Positions 9,100 to 21,502 of a stretch of DNA of 64,000 bases are shown here, piece after piece. Location: the NCBI RefSeq assembly GCF_000010525.1, contig NC_009937.1, positions 1,121,501 to 1,185,500 on the forward strand, in the 5' to 3' direction. Source of the stretch: Azorhizobium caulinodans ORS 571. GTDB lineage: Bacteria; Pseudomonadota; Alphaproteobacteria; Rhizobiales; Xanthobacteraceae. Numbering within the stretch: position 1 is the stretch's first letter; the number at the start of each line of letters is the position of its first letter. Position numbers and translations under genes: made by a program. The notes under the pieces are model-generated. The model did not search any database and was not told the origin of the DNA. It saw only the letters and a list, made by a program, of their open reading frames with translations.

Positions 9100-10074
9100 A
9101 TGAGCATTCGCGTCGGCATCGTTGGGATCAGCGGCTTTGGGGGCGGCGAAGCGCTGCGCCTGATCGCGAGCCACCCGTCTTTCGAGCTGGTCTACGCAGC
9201 GGGAGAAAGCAGCGCCGGCAGCCGCCTGGTGGATCGCTTTCCCGGTGTGCCGGCCAAGCTGGCCGAGTTGCTGATCCAGAAGTGGGATCCCGCAGCCTTG
9301 CCGCCGCTCGACGTCCTGTTCGCGTCGCTGCCGACGGGCGCCTCGGCCGATGCATTGGCTCGCGTACCCAAGGATGTGAAGGTCGTCGATATCGGCGGGG
9401 ACCATCGCTACGTCGAGGGCTGGGTGTATGGCCTTGCCGACATCTGGCCGACCCGGATCGAGGGACAGACCCGGATTGCCAATCCCGGCTGCTTCCCCGC
9501 CGCGACGCTGATCCCGCTGGCACCGCTACTGGCCGACGGGCTGATCGAGCCGGGCAATATCGTGATGGACGTCAAGACGGGCATCTCCGGAGCGGGCCGG
9601 GGTGGCGACAGCAAGTTTGGCTATGCCGAGAGCAACGAGAACCTGATCCCGTATGGTCTGCTCAAGCACGTCCACATGCCCGAGATCGCCAGCACGATCG
9701 AGCGTTTGAGCGGCGGCAGTGCGGCTGGCCTGGTGTTCACGCCGCATCTGGTGCCGATGACCCGTGGCATCCTTGCCACCATCTACTGCCGCGGCGAGGC
9801 CACCACGGACCGGTGCCTGGACGCGGCACGGCGCTTCTATGCCGAGCGGCCGTTCGTCCGCGTGACCGACAAGCCGCCACAGACCAAATGGGCGAGCGGC
9901 TCGAATCTCGCATTCGTCAGCTATGCAGCCGATCCGGAGCGAAATCTGGTGATCGCGATGGGCGTGGTCGACAATCTCGGCAAGGGCGCGGCAGGTCAGG
10001 CGGTGCAGAACGCGAACCTGATGTGCGGCTTGCCGGAAACCGCCGGGCTGGACGGAGCCCCCGTCTGGCCCTGA
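9100..10074 (+). CDS. argC: N-acetyl-gamma-glutamyl-phosphate reductase
   Basis: Third step of arginine (ornithine) biosynthesis: NADPH-dependent reduction of N-acetylglutamyl phosphate to the semialdehyde. 324 residues. The Rossmann start VGIVGISGFGGGEALRL binds NADP, and the catalytic cysteine is in IANPGCFPAATLIPLAPL. The downstream TGISGAGRGGDSKFGYAE and HLVPMTRGILATIY are typical of the common form of the enzyme. It stands alone, with no arg neighbours, between the end-joining cluster and gyrB, and its codon use looks less GC-saturated than its neighbours by eye. It may be an acquired or second copy. Confidence 0.93.
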   Translation: MSIRVGIVGISGFGGGEALRLIASHPSFELVYAAGESSAGSRLVDRFPGVPAKLAELLIQKWDPAALPPLDVLFASLPTGASADALARVPKDVKVVDIGGDHRYVEGWVYGLADIWPTRIEGQTRIANPGCFPAATLIPLAPLLADGLIEPGNIVMDVKTGISGAGRGGDSKFGYAESNENLIPYGLLKHVHMPEIASTIERLSGGSAAGLVFTPHLVPMTRGILATIYCRGEATTDRCLDAARRFYAERPFVRVTDKPPQTKWASGSNLAFVSYAADPERNLVIAMGVVDNLGKGAAGQAVQNANLMCGLPETAGLDGAPVWP

Positions 10075-10162
10075 CTTGAGGAGCGGACCGCCCATGGACC
10101 GGGCGGGGCATTCTGGCCCCACCTCCACGGCCCCGGCACAACTGGAATGGTGAGGCGGCAGA

Positions 10163-10193
10163 GGGGGCGCGGCGGCAAGGTCGCCGCGCCCTT
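10163..10193. terminator. Stem-loop between argC and gyrB
   Basis: Perfect ten-base inverted repeat GGGCGCGGCG (10165-10174) / CGCCGCGCCC (10182-10191), with a seven-base loop, between the convergent argC and gyrB. Neither side has a real T-run (TTAA on the plus side), so terminator function is inferred from position. Confidence 0.45.
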
Positions 10194-10213
10194 AACGCGA
10201 AATCCCGCCGCCG

Positions 10214-13342
<3,129 letters not shown>

Positions 13343-13369
13343 TCAACCCCGCCCGGCAAAGCCTTGAAG

Positions 13370-13401
13370 GCAAAGAAAAACGGCGCCGAAGCCGGCGCCG
13401 T
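13370..13401 (-). terminator. Intrinsic terminator of the L,D-transpeptidase gene
   Basis: Perfect nine-base arms ACGGCGCCG (13380-13388) and CGGCGCCGT (13393-13401) with loop AAGC, followed on the minus strand by TTTTTCTTTG. It sits six bases after the stop of the L,D-transpeptidase gene. Confidence 0.9.
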
Positions 13402-13406
13402 CAGGA

Positions 13407-14069
13407 TCAGTTGTTGATGACGATCACGCGGGTGCCCAGCGGCACGCGCTCGTAAAGGTCGATGATGTCCTGGTTCAGCAGGCGGATGCAGCCGGAGGAG
13501 ACCTCGGTGCCGATGGTGTCGGGCTCGATGGTGCCGTGCAGGCGGAACATGGTGTCCCGGTCGCCGTCATAGAGATAGAGCGCACGCGGGCCGAGCGGAT
13601 TGGTCTCGCCACCCGGCAGGCCGGCGGCATACGGCTTGTAGCGCTCAGGCTGCTTGGCGATCATGTTCGGGGTCGGCGTCCAGTGCGGCCACTTTTCCTT
13701 GCGCTTGATGGTCGCCCATCCGCGATAGCTGTAGCCCTGCTTGCCAACGCCCACGCCGTAGCGGATGGCCTTGCCGTCCTTCTCCACGAGGTAGAGGTAG
13801 CGGTTGGGCACGTCCACCACGATGGTGCCGACCGGGTACTTGCTCGGATAGTCCACCACCTGACGCAGCAGGCGCGGGTCGAGGCCGGACGTATCCACCG
13901 CCGGCACCTCGAAGGGCTCGCCGACCACCTCGCCATAGCGCGGGTCGCCGAGGGTCTGCACAACGGGAGGCGGGGAGTTCGTGACGCAGGCCGCCAGAAG
14001 CAGCGGAGTGCCAAGCACCAAGGCACGCCGGCTCAACGCAGCGGGCGGCGGGAACAGATCGCGGGTCAT
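13407..14069 (-). CDS. L,D-transpeptidase (YkuD domain) lipoprotein
   Basis: 220 residues. A signal peptide ends in a lipobox LAAC with the lipidated cysteine at about 28, so the protein is probably anchored in the outer or inner membrane facing the periplasm. The YkuD catalytic signature is complete: HGTIEPDTIGTEVSSGCIR, with the cysteine nucleophile near residue 195. The substrate-binding VVDVPNRYLYLVEKDG and GVGVGKQGYSYRGWATI are typical of YbiS/ErfK types, which make 3-3 crosslinks or attach lipoproteins to peptidoglycan. It has its own terminator, and 116 bases separate it from recF. Confidence 0.92.
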   Translation of the reverse strand: MTRDLFPPPAALSRRALVLGTPLLLAACVTNSPPPVVQTLGDPRYGEVVGEPFEVPAVDTSGLDPRLLRQVVDYPSKYPVGTIVVDVPNRYLYLVEKDGKAIRYGVGVGKQGYSYRGWATIKRKEKWPHWTPTPNMIAKQPERYKPYAAGLPGGETNPLGPRALYLYDGDRDTMFRLHGTIEPDTIGTEVSSGCIRLLNQDIIDLYERVPLGTRVIVINN

Positions 14070-14185
14070 GATTCCCCAAGACGGTGGAGAGGTCTGATTC
14101 GCCTTCTAGCACGCGGGTTTCCGGGGCTGGTTGCACAGCGGCAACACCCGTCCGAAAAGCCGCCATTTTGGCGATCACACGGCCG

Positions 14186-15340
14186 TCAAACGCTCCTGTT
14201 CACCGCACCGGGGCTGACGGTGAAGCGCTCGGCGCCGTCCAGCGCCGCGAAGGCGGACGGGTCGGCCCCGGTCATCCACACCTGCGCACCCAGCGCCTTC
14301 AGTGCCGCGAACATGCCGGAGCGCCGCTCGGCGTCGAGATAGGCCACCACGTCGTCCAGTAGCACCACCGGGGCAAGGCCCTGCATGGCGGTGACGAGCC
14401 GGGCGTGGGAAAGGGCAAGGCCGATGAGGAGCGACTTCTGCTCGCCCGTGGAGCAGCGGGCCGCGGGCAGCCCCTTGGGGCCGTGGGCCACCACGAGGTC
14501 GCACAGGTGCGGCCCCTCCAGAGTGCGGCCGGCGGCGCGGTCGCGGGGGCGGTTGTCCTGAAGGAGGGCGCGATAGCGGTCTTCCACCTCGACGGCGGGC
14601 GCGTCGGTCAGCATGCGCTCCAGCGCGCCGTCGAGGGCGATGTCCGCGTGGGGGAAGGGGGAGGTCTCGTCCGCATGGGCCGCGATCTCGCCGGCGAGGC
14701 GCTGCACCGTTTCCAGCCGGGCAGCGGCGACGGCAACACCCAGTTCCGCCAGTTCATGCTCGACGGCGGAGAGCATGCGATTGTCGCCGCCATCCTCCAG
14801 CACGCGGTTACGGCTGCGCAGCGCGCGTTCCAATGCGTTGACCCGCGTGCCGTGGGAGGCATCCACCGCCAGCACGAGGCGATCGAGGAAGCGGCGGCGG
14901 TCGGCGGGCGGGCCGGTGAACAGGCCGTCCATCTCCGGTGTCAGCCACACCACCTTGAGATGGTCGAGGAAGGCATTGGCGGACGACACACTCTCGCGGT
15001 CGATGCGGCAGCGCCGGGTGCTGCCGTCCGGCCGGCTGGCATCGCTGCCCGTGCCGAGATCAACCGGGCCGAGCGCGCCCTCCACATGGGCGGCCACTGC
15101 CCAGGAGCCGTCGCCGCCCGCCTGCGCGAAGGCATCGAGCGCGGCACGGCGCAGCCCGCGTCCCGGCGAGAGCAGGGAGACGGCTTCAAGGATGTTGGTC
15201 TTGCCCGCGCCGTTCGGCCCCGTGAGCACCACCGGACCGTCCGCCACCTCGATCTGGGCGGCGGAATAGCTGCGGAAGCGGGAGAGGGTGAGGCGGCGGA
15301 CGCGGGCGCGCGGCGCGGTCACGGCAGGCGGTCGGCTCAC
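14186..15340 (-). CDS. recF: DNA replication and repair protein RecF
   Basis: 384-residue SMC-like ATPase that loads RecA at gapped DNA with RecO and RecR. N-terminal motif LTLSRFRSYSAAQIEV is followed by Walker A GPNGAGKT at 41-48. The signature STGEQKSLLIGLALSHARL and Walker B VVLLDDVVAYLD (aspartate-rich, near 330-341) are in the C-terminal half. It follows dnaN with an ATGA overlap, the ancestral dnaN-recF arrangement, so the two are probably translationally coupled. Confidence 0.95.
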   Translation of the reverse strand: MSRPPAVTAPRARVRRLTLSRFRSYSAAQIEVADGPVVLTGPNGAGKTNILEAVSLLSPGRGLRRAALDAFAQAGGDGSWAVAAHVEGALGPVDLGTGSDASRPDGSTRRCRIDRESVSSANAFLDHLKVVWLTPEMDGLFTGPPADRRRFLDRLVLAVDASHGTRVNALERALRSRNRVLEDGGDNRMLSAVEHELAELGVAVAAARLETVQRLAGEIAAHADETSPFPHADIALDGALERMLTDAPAVEVEDRYRALLQDNRPRDRAAGRTLEGPHLCDLVVAHGPKGLPAARCSTGEQKSLLIGLALSHARLVTAMQGLAPVVLLDDVVAYLDAERRSGMFAALKALGAQVWMTGADPSAFAALDGAERFTVSPGAVNRSV

Positions 15341-16455
15341 ACCCGCATGGGCATGAGCACGTAGAGCGAATCCGTCTTCGTGCTGTCGCGCACCAGCGTC
15401 GGCGAGCCGGGATCAGCGAGCTTCAGCTCCGCCGTGTCGCCTTCGAGCTGCGAAGTGATGTCGAGCAGGTAGCGGCTGTTGAAGCCGATATCGAGGGGCT
15501 CGGCGGCGTAGTCCACCTCGAGCTCCTCGGTGGCGCTGCCGCTGTCCGGATTGGTCACGGAGAGGGTGAGCTTGCCGTCCTGGATGGACAGCTTCACCGC
15601 CCGGCCGCGCTCGCTGGAGACTGTCGACACGCGGTCCACGGCGGCCGCGAAATCGGACTTGTCCACCAGCAGGATCTTGTCGTTGCCCGCCGGGATGACC
15701 CGGCCATAATCCGGGAAGGTGCCGTCGATCAGCTTGGAGGTGAGCACGATGGCGCCCACAGCGACGCGGATCTTGGTGGTGGACAGGGAGACGGTGACTT
15801 CCGCGTCCTTGTCTTCCAGCAGCTTCTGGATTTCGGCCACCGTCTTGCGCGGGACGATCACGCCCGGCAGGCCGGCGGAACCCTCGGGCGCATCCAGCTC
15901 GGCCTGGGCGAGGCGGTGGCCGTCGGTGGCGACCGCCCGCAGCTTGGCGGTGCCGGCAGCATCCGCCACGTGCAGATAGATGCCGTTGAGGTAGTAGCGG
16001 GTTTCCTCGGTGGAGATGGCGAACTGGGTCTTGTCCACCAGGCGGCGGAATTCCGCGCCCTTCACCTTGAAGGAATGGGAGAAGTCGCCCGCTGCGAGAT
16101 CCGGGAAATCGGCTTCCGGCAGGGTCTGGAGGGTGAAGCGGGCGCGGCCGGCGCGCACCGTGAGGTTGCCGCGCTCACCGCCGGCTTCCAGCTGCACCTG
16201 CGACCCGTCGGGCAGCTTGCGCACGATGTCGTAGAGCACGTGGGCGGGCACCGTGGTCGCGCCGTCCTGGCCGACTTCCGCCGGCACCGTCTCCACCACC
16301 TCGAGATCAAGGTCGGTGGCCTTCAGCGACAGCCCGTTCGTGCCGGTGCGGATGAGCACGTTGGCGAGAATCGGGATGGTGTTACGCCGCTCGACGACGC
16401 GATGGACATGGCTGAGCGACTTGAGAAGCTCGGCGCGCTCGACGGTGACCTTCAT
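15337..16455 (-). CDS. dnaN: DNA polymerase III beta sliding clamp
   Basis: 372-residue processivity clamp, forming a ring dimer around DNA. I place the start at 16455 (MKVTVERAELLKSLSHVHRV), the standard N-terminus; the frame continues upstream without family similarity. Three repeated clamp folds can be followed: about 1-120, 125-245 and 250-372. The C-terminus DSLYVLMPMRV is the conserved end of the clamp. It lies downstream of dnaA across a 283-base gap that includes a dnaA terminator, so it needs its own promoter. Confidence 0.96.
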   Translation of the reverse strand: MKVTVERAELLKSLSHVHRVVERRNTIPILANVLIRTGTNGLSLKATDLDLEVVETVPAEVGQDGATTVPAHVLYDIVRKLPDGSQVQLEAGGERGNLTVRAGRARFTLQTLPEADFPDLAAGDFSHSFKVKGAEFRRLVDKTQFAISTEETRYYLNGIYLHVADAAGTAKLRAVATDGHRLAQAELDAPEGSAGLPGVIVPRKTVAEIQKLLEDKDAEVTVSLSTTKIRVAVGAIVLTSKLIDGTFPDYGRVIPAGNDKILLVDKSDFAAAVDRVSTVSSERGRAVKLSIQDGKLTLSVTNPDSGSATEELEVDYAAEPLDIGFNSRYLLDITSQLEGDTAELKLADPGSPTLVRDSTKTDSLYVLMPMRV

Positions 16456-16665
16456 GGCCCGGACCCGTGACTCTTCGCTCGGAGGAAAAGAATGCGCCCG
16501 ATGGCTGGCGCCACCGAGGCCCTGCGGGTTCGTCGAAACGAACTGCCGGGCCGCAGACATTGCCGCCCCCGCGCCGGCAACGCAAGGCCCGGTCCGTGAA
16601 TTCTCCAGAGGAAGGGGAGGGCGGTCCGGAACCGGGGAGCGGGGGCGTCTGTCGCGCCGAACGCT

Positions 16666-16699
16666 CGAAACGAAAACGGCACCGGTGGGGACCGGTGCC
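16666..16699 (-). terminator. Intrinsic terminator after dnaA
   Basis: Perfect nine-base arms GGCACCGGT (16678-16686) and ACCGGTGCC (16691-16699) with a four-base loop, followed on the minus strand by GTTTTCGTTTCG. It ends dnaA transcription and separates it from dnaN. Confidence 0.85.
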
Positions 16700-16738
16700 G
16701 CGACGTTCAGGCGTGGAGGAGAAGCGCCGTGTCGGGCC

Positions 16739-18241
16739 TCACTCAGCCACGAGGCGCTTCAGGGTCTCGATCTCGTCGGCGAGCGCGCGGTCGGTGGCGA
16801 TCAGGCCGTCGATCTTGCGCACCGCATGGAGGACGGTGGTGTGGTCGCGCCCGCCGAAGCGGCGGCCGATCTCGGGCAGCGAACGCAGGGTGAGCGTCTT
16901 GGCCAGATACATGGCGATCTGGCGCGGCTTCACCACGTTGGCGGTGCGGCGTTGCGACAGCAGGTCGGCGCGCGTCACGTTATAATGCTTGGCCACCACG
17001 CGCAGGATGTCGTCCACGCGCACCCGCTTGGGATCGCAGGGGCGGACCAGATCCTTCACGGCGGTCTCGGCCATCTCCAGCGTCACCGGCTCGCCGGTGA
17101 GCTTGTTCACCGCCAGAAGCTTGTTCAGCGCGCCGTCGAGGTCGCGGCCGGACGTGCCCACGTGACGGGCGAGGAACTCCAGAACCGCCGAGGGAACGGC
17201 GAAGCCGCGGTGCTGCTCGGACAGGGACACCGAGCGGGTCTTCAGGATCTGCGCGCGCAGGTCCTCTTCCAGCGGGGCCAGTTCCACCACGAGGCCGCCG
17301 GCGAGGCGCGAGCGCACGCGGTCGTCCAGCGCGTCCAGCTCGGACGGCGGACGGTCGGCGGCCACCACCACCTGACGGCCGGCATCCATGAGCGCGTTCA
17401 GCGTGTGGCAGAACTCCTGCTGCATGTTCTTGCCGGTCAGGAACTGCAGGTCGTCGATCACCAGCGTGTCGATGGAGCGCAGGGCATCCTTGAAGGCGAT
17501 GGCGGCGTGGGACTTCAGCGCGGCCACGAAGCCGTACATGAAGCGCTCGGCGGTCAGATACACCACGCGGCGGCCGCGCGCGGCGCCGGCCCAGGCCACG
17601 GCCTGGAGGAGGTGGGTCTTACCGAGGCCAACGGCCGCATGCATGTAGAGCGGATTGAAGAGCGGGGCGGCGCCGGGCACGGCCTCGGCCACCTGCCGGG
17701 CGGCGGCATGGGCGAGGGTGTTGGACTTGCCGACCACGAAGGTCTCGAAGGTGAGGCGGGCGTCCAGCGGCGAGCCGGCGGCCACATCGGCAGGCTGGGC
17801 GGAGGCCGGCGCGGTCGGAGCGGCCACCGGCTGGGACCGCGCCGGAGCAGCAGCGGTCGGCGCGACAACGGGGCGCTCGGAAACGATCTCGCGCGGCGCA
17901 TTCGCCGCCTTCAGGGGAACGGTGCGGGCAACGGCGGTGCGGACCACGAGGTCGACGCGGGTGGTACCGCTTTCCTCACGCCACAGCTCGGACAGGCGGT
18001 CGAGATAGTGGTCCTGGATCCAGGCCTTGAGGAAGCGGGTCGGGACGGACAACTGGACGGCGCTGCCAGTCATGCGGTCGAGCTCGATGCGCGCGAACCA
18101 GCTCGTATAGGATTCCTCGCCGATCTCTTCGCGCAGACGCTGGCGGACCCGGTCCCATTGGAGGGAGGAGACATCGGTCGAAACGGCTCCCGCAAGGGCG
18201 GGCCGAAATTTGGCGACGTCAACGGCTTCCGGCTTCAGCAT
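16739..18241 (-). CDS. dnaA: Chromosomal replication initiator DnaA
   Basis: 500-residue AAA+ initiator. Domain I (about 20-105) begins [21 protein letters not shown]. An Ala/Pro-rich domain II linker spans about 115-160. Domain III carries Walker A GLGKTHLL (K near 208) and Walker [12 protein letters not shown]. Domain IV has the DNA-binding signature [17 protein letters not shown] close to the C-terminus. The start at 18241 ([12 protein letters not shown]) precedes a 979-base gap before rpsT. The protein binds DnaA boxes at oriC; none of the canonical TTATCCACA form is obvious in that gap. Confidence 0.97.
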   Translation of the reverse strand: MLKPEAVDVAKFRPALAGAVSTDVSSLQWDRVRQRLREEIGEESYTSWFARIELDRMTGSAVQLSVPTRFLKAWIQDHYLDRLSELWREESGTTRVDLVVRTAVARTVPLKAANAPREIVSERPVVAPTAAAPARSQPVAAPTAPASAQPADVAAGSPLDARLTFETFVVGKSNTLAHAAARQVAEAVPGAAPLFNPLYMHAAVGLGKTHLLQAVAWAGAARGRRVVYLTAERFMYGFVAALKSHAAIAFKDALRSIDTLVIDDLQFLTGKNMQQEFCHTLNALMDAGRQVVVAADRPPSELDALDDRVRSRLAGGLVVELAPLEEDLRAQILKTRSVSLSEQHRGFAVPSAVLEFLARHVGTSGRDLDGALNKLLAVNKLTGEPVTLEMAETAVKDLVRPCDPKRVRVDDILRVVAKHYNVTRADLLSQRRTANVVKPRQIAMYLAKTLTLRSLPEIGRRFGGRDHTTVLHAVRKIDGLIATDRALADEIETLKRLVAE

Positions 18242-19220
18242 GAGGGCTGCTCCCGCGCGTGGCGGTTCCCTGGTTGAGACGCGAAGGGCACTCGCGCCGA
18301 CGGACGGCGCGCTTCGCGAAGGTGATAAGGAGATGGTTCGGGGGTCGCGCTGGGCGCGGGATCAGGTCATGCCGCTCCGCGCAGACCTGGAAGACAGGGG
18401 CGGGCCGGCAACGAAAAGGGCAGCGTTCATGTCGGCCAGCATAAAGGCCGAAAACGCCGCGGGCATGGCGCTGAATGTCGCGCGCGCACCACTGTCGCAA
18501 TTGGTCATAGCCGCCCCATGCGCCGCCGAAACAGGTTTCCGCGGCTCGTCCGTTGTTAGCATATTATGGTTCTAAATTCGCTTGTCTGACGGGATCTAGA
18601 AGTTGTGTTCTAGTTATCGATCCTGTCGTCCAAGATGCTGACCTCACAGGTTCTAACAACTCTTGATGCGGGAAGAGATGACAAAAGGCAAAACATCTTG
18701 TCCCTCCTCCTGCGAAGAGCGCCAAACCTTGCGTCTTTTGGTGAATTCCCGGGTCAGCCCCTGAGGTGAGATTGAACATACACAGGCCTTAGGGGCGGTG
18801 CAACGCCTTTCCCGCTCTCTTGGGATAGTGGGGGAAAGAGGTCGCGGCGCCGGGCTCATGTGGCGCCTGAAATCAGCCGGCAAACCTATGGCTGGGCAAC
18901 GAGAATCTCGGAGTCCAGCGCAAAGTGGGCGCCTCTGTCATCTCAGATGTCGCATGGCATTTTAATACCGCTAAGGAGCCTCGAATTCCTCCGCTCCCGT
19001 GCCTTTAGGGATAAGCCGTTCAATCGGATCGACTTTTCGTGAGCGGCTTTTGGCGAGCCCTCACGGCCCTTCTGGGGAGAGCGTGTCCGGCGGGCTTGAC
19101 CCGACCGCGTGGCCGTAACAGCCGTCAGGTCAGTGAGTCGCGCCTGGTCGCCTCGCAATAAAAAAGCCCGGCCAAGCCGGGCTTTTCCTGTCGCGACGGG
19201 GGCGACGCAAAGATAAAGCG
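18242..19220. other. 979-base gap between dnaA and rpsT with an AT-richer palindromic island
   Basis: No gene is convincing on either strand. The central part (about 18545-18780) is clearly AT-richer than the rest of the window. It contains a perfect inverted repeat CTAGAAGTTGTGTTCTAG (18596-18613), three copies of GTTCTA (about 18569, 18607, 18650) and a long-range inverted pair GTTGTTAG (18552-18559) / CTAACAAC (18653-18660). The dnaA promoter must lie in the left part. Canonical DnaA boxes and paired CtrA sites were looked for and not found, so an oriC call is not supported. Confidence 0.5.
19150..19186 (-). terminator. Intrinsic terminator of rpsT
   Basis: Perfect 11-base arms AAAAGCCCGGC (19162-19172) and GCCGGGCTTTT (19176-19186) with loop CAA, continuing on the minus strand into TTTTTTATTG. 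It sits 34 bases after the rpsT stop and could also stop plus-strand transcription. Confidence 0.92.
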
Positions 19221-19487
19221 TCAGGCGCTGATCTTGCGCACGCGAGCCGCGAGGCGGGAAACCTTGCGGGAAGCGGTATTCTTGTGAAGAACACCCTTGG
19301 TCACCGCACGCATGATCTCGGGCTCGGCAGCCTTGAACGCGGCCACGGCGGCGTCCTTGTTGCCGGCGGTCAGCGCGTCTTCCAGCTTGCGCAGATAGGT
19401 GCGCACGCGCGAGCGGCGAGCGCGGTTCACTGCAGTGCGCCGCTCGATCTTGCGAGCCGCCTTCTTGGCGGAGGGCGTATTGGCCAT
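19221..19487 (-). CDS. rpsT: 30S ribosomal protein S20
   Basis: 88-residue, strongly basic primary 16S rRNA-binding protein. [20 protein letters not shown] at the N-terminus and the helical [20 protein letters not shown] near the end, then SRLAARVRK, are diagnostic. Length is normal. It is monocistronic with its own terminator and lies upstream of dnaA on the same strand, an order often seen in alphaproteobacteria. In other bacteria S20 represses its own translation; no such element is evident here. Confidence 0.97.
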   Translation of the reverse strand: MANTPSAKKAARKIERRTAVNRARRSRVRTYLRKLEDALTAGNKDAAVAAFKAAEPEIMRAVTKGVLHKNTASRKVSRLAARVRKISA

Positions 19488-19785
19488 CGGCCGTCCTTCG
19501 GTTGGGCGAGCCGGCGCTTGCCCTAAGGCGATGCCGTGCTGCGTTGGGAATGATTTCGGTTGCGGGCGACCGGAGCCGCCAGCGAAGTGCCGGGCTTATA
19601 AGGTTAGCAGGGTCCGCCGTCAACCACGTTTCGCCCCATCATGTCGCCTTTGCGACGGACATTCAGGCTGCGGGACGCTTTACGCGCGCAGCGATGATCG
19701 CGTATGTCGTGCGCATCGTATATAGAGCACGCGCGAGCGCGATCCTTTAAGAAAGGCACGCGCCGAGTACCGCGGGAGAGGGCAG

Positions 19786-20772
19786 ATGAGCGACGTGACG
19801 GTGGCGGAACAGCCGGTGACCAACAGCCTGGTGACGGTGTTTGGCGGGTCCGGCTTCCTTGGCCGCCACGTGGTGCGCGCGCTCGCCCGACGCGGCTACC
19901 GGGTGCGCGTGGCCGTGCGCCGTCCTGAGCTTGCCGGCTTCCTCCAGCCCATGGGCTATGTGGGCCAGATCCAGGTCATCCAGGCGAATCTGCGCTATCC
20001 CGACTCGGTCCGCCGTGCGGTGGAAGGGGCGGACGCGGTGGTGAACCTCGTCGGCATCCTGGCCCCCTCGGGCCGCCAGTCCTTCAAGGCGGTGCAGGCC
20101 GCCGGCGCCCGCGCAGTGGCTGAAGCTGCGGCGGCGGTCGGCGCCCGCCTCGTGCATGTCTCGGCCATCGGTGCCTCCGCGAGCAGTGCGTCCGACTATG
20201 CCAAGACCAAGGCCGAAGGCGAGGCGGCGGTTCGCGCGGCGGTGCCGGATGCCATCATCCTGCGTCCTTCCATCGTGTTCGGTCCCGAGGACGACTTCTT
20301 CAACAAGTTCGCCGGCATGGCGCGCATGAGCCCGGTTTTGCCGCTGATCGGCGGTGGCCAGACCCGGTTCCAGCCGGTGTTCGTGGGTGACGTGGCCGAG
20401 GCGGTCGAGCGTGCGGTGGAGGGCCTCGCCAAGCCGGGCGCCACCTATGAGCTCGGCGGCCCGGAAGTGCGCACCTTCGAACAGCTGCTGCGCACCACCC
20501 TGCACGAGATCGGTGCCAAGCGGCCGCTGGTGTCGCTGCCCTTCGGCGTCGCCGCCTGCGTCGGCTCCATCGCGCAGAAGCTGCCGGGCGCCCCAATCAC
20601 CAAGGATCAGGTGGAACTGCTGAAGTCCGACAATGTGGTGTCCGACGCCGCCAAGGCGGAGGGCCGGACGCTGGAAGGGCTGGGTGTCACTCCCACCGCG
20701 CTCGAATCCATCCTCGGGAGCTATCTTTGGCGCTTCCGCAAGGCGGGTCAGTTCACCCATATCCCGACCTGA
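19786..20772 (+). CDS. Complex I NDUFA9-like atypical short-chain dehydrogenase
   Basis: 328 residues. N-terminal Rossmann motif VFGGSGFLGRHVVRALARRG (about 18-37) binds NAD(P). LVHVSAIGASASSASDYAKTK gives the Ser...YxxxK pattern of extended SDRs. The overall sequence (ILRPSIVFGPEDDFFNKFAG, then FQPVFVGDVAEAV) matches the NDUFA9-like proteins associated with respiratory complex I, whose NADPH binding appears structural. An upstream GGGAGAGGG gives a good ribosome site for the ATG at 19786. It precedes trpF by 43 bases and may share its transcript. Confidence 0.85.
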   Translation: MSDVTVAEQPVTNSLVTVFGGSGFLGRHVVRALARRGYRVRVAVRRPELAGFLQPMGYVGQIQVIQANLRYPDSVRRAVEGADAVVNLVGILAPSGRQSFKAVQAAGARAVAEAAAAVGARLVHVSAIGASASSASDYAKTKAEGEAAVRAAVPDAIILRPSIVFGPEDDFFNKFAGMARMSPVLPLIGGGQTRFQPVFVGDVAEAVERAVEGLAKPGATYELGGPEVRTFEQLLRTTLHEIGAKRPLVSLPFGVAACVGSIAQKLPGAPITKDQVELLKSDNVVSDAAKAEGRTLEGLGVTPTALESILGSYLWRFRKAGQFTHIPT

Positions 20773-20815
20773 TGGGGCGCCGCGCGCGGCGCGGACCGGA
20801 AAGGCAGACGGGACG

Positions 20816-21502
20816 ATGGCCATCGAGGTGAAGATCTGCGGGCTCAGCACCGCCGAGACGCTGGAGGCCGCGCTTGCGGCCGGCGCCGACCTCGTGGGTT
20901 TCGTCCACTTTCCGAAGAGCCCCCGCCACGTTCCGCTCGAAGCCGCGCCCGCCCTCTCGAGGGCGGTGGCCGGTCGCGCGGCCAAGGTGCTGCTGCTGGT
21001 GGACCCGGACGATGCCACGCTGGCTGCGGCCGTGGCCGCCTTCCAGCCCGACATCATCCAGCTGCATGGCAAGGAGAGCCCCGAGCGCGTCGCCGCCATC
21101 CGCGCCCGCACGGGCCGGCCGGTGATGAAGGCGCTGCCGGTCAGCGGACCCGCTGATCTTGCCGTCGTGCCCGCCTATGCAGCGGTGGCCGACCGTCTTC
21201 TCTTCGATGCCAAGCCCGCTCCCGACGACACGCTGCCGGGCGGCAACGGGCGGGTGTTCGACTGGACCCTGCTCGCCGGCCTTGACCCTGGGCGCCCGGT
21301 CATGCTTTCCGGTGGTCTGGATGCCGGCAATGTGTCGCAAGCCCTGTCCGTGGTCCGCCTCGATGGCGTGGACGTATCGTCAGGGGTTGAAACGGCCCCC
21401 GGCCTGAAATCGCCGGAAAAGATCCTGGCCTTCGTCCGTGCGGTGAAGGCTGCCGAGGCGGCATCGCGGCCGTCGCGCCTGAAGAAAGTCGAAGCTCCGT
21501 GA
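20816..21502 (+). CDS. trpF: Phosphoribosylanthranilate isomerase
   Basis: 228-residue TIM-barrel enzyme of tryptophan synthesis (Amadori rearrangement of phosphoribosylanthranilate). The start at 20816 gives [20 protein letters not shown], with the catalytic cysteine in [31 protein letters not shown] and the phosphate-binding [12 protein letters not shown] / [16 protein letters not shown] follow in the usual order. The ribosome site is weak. trpB begins inside its stop codon (GTGA), so the two are translationally coupled. Confidence 0.95.
   Translation: MAIEVKICGLSTAETLEAALAAGADLVGFVHFPKSPRHVPLEAAPALSRAVAGRAAKVLLLVDPDDATLAAAVAAFQPDIIQLHGKESPERVAAIRARTGRPVMKALPVSGPADLAVVPAYAAVADRLLFDAKPAPDDTLPGGNGRVFDWTLLAGLDPGRPVMLSGGLDAGNVSQALSVVRLDGVDVSSGVETAPGLKSPEKILAFVRAVKAAEAASRPSRLKKVEAP

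Noticed and set aside
8341-9405. Minus-strand open frame covering the gap upstream of argC
   Set aside because: It runs through the ends of ku and argC in antisense, shows no family motif, and the plus-strand leader structures explain the conserved-looking parts better.
18860-19042. Possible 60-residue gene between dnaA and rpsT
   Set aside because: No ribosome site, no codon bias and no recognisable sequence; other short frames in the same gap are no better.
18242-19220. Chromosomal replication origin beside dnaA
   Set aside because: The gap is long and partly AT-rich, but I found no TTATCCACA-type DnaA boxes and no paired CtrA sites; in many alphaproteobacteria oriC is not next to dnaA. 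Listed only as an intergenic region with palindromes.
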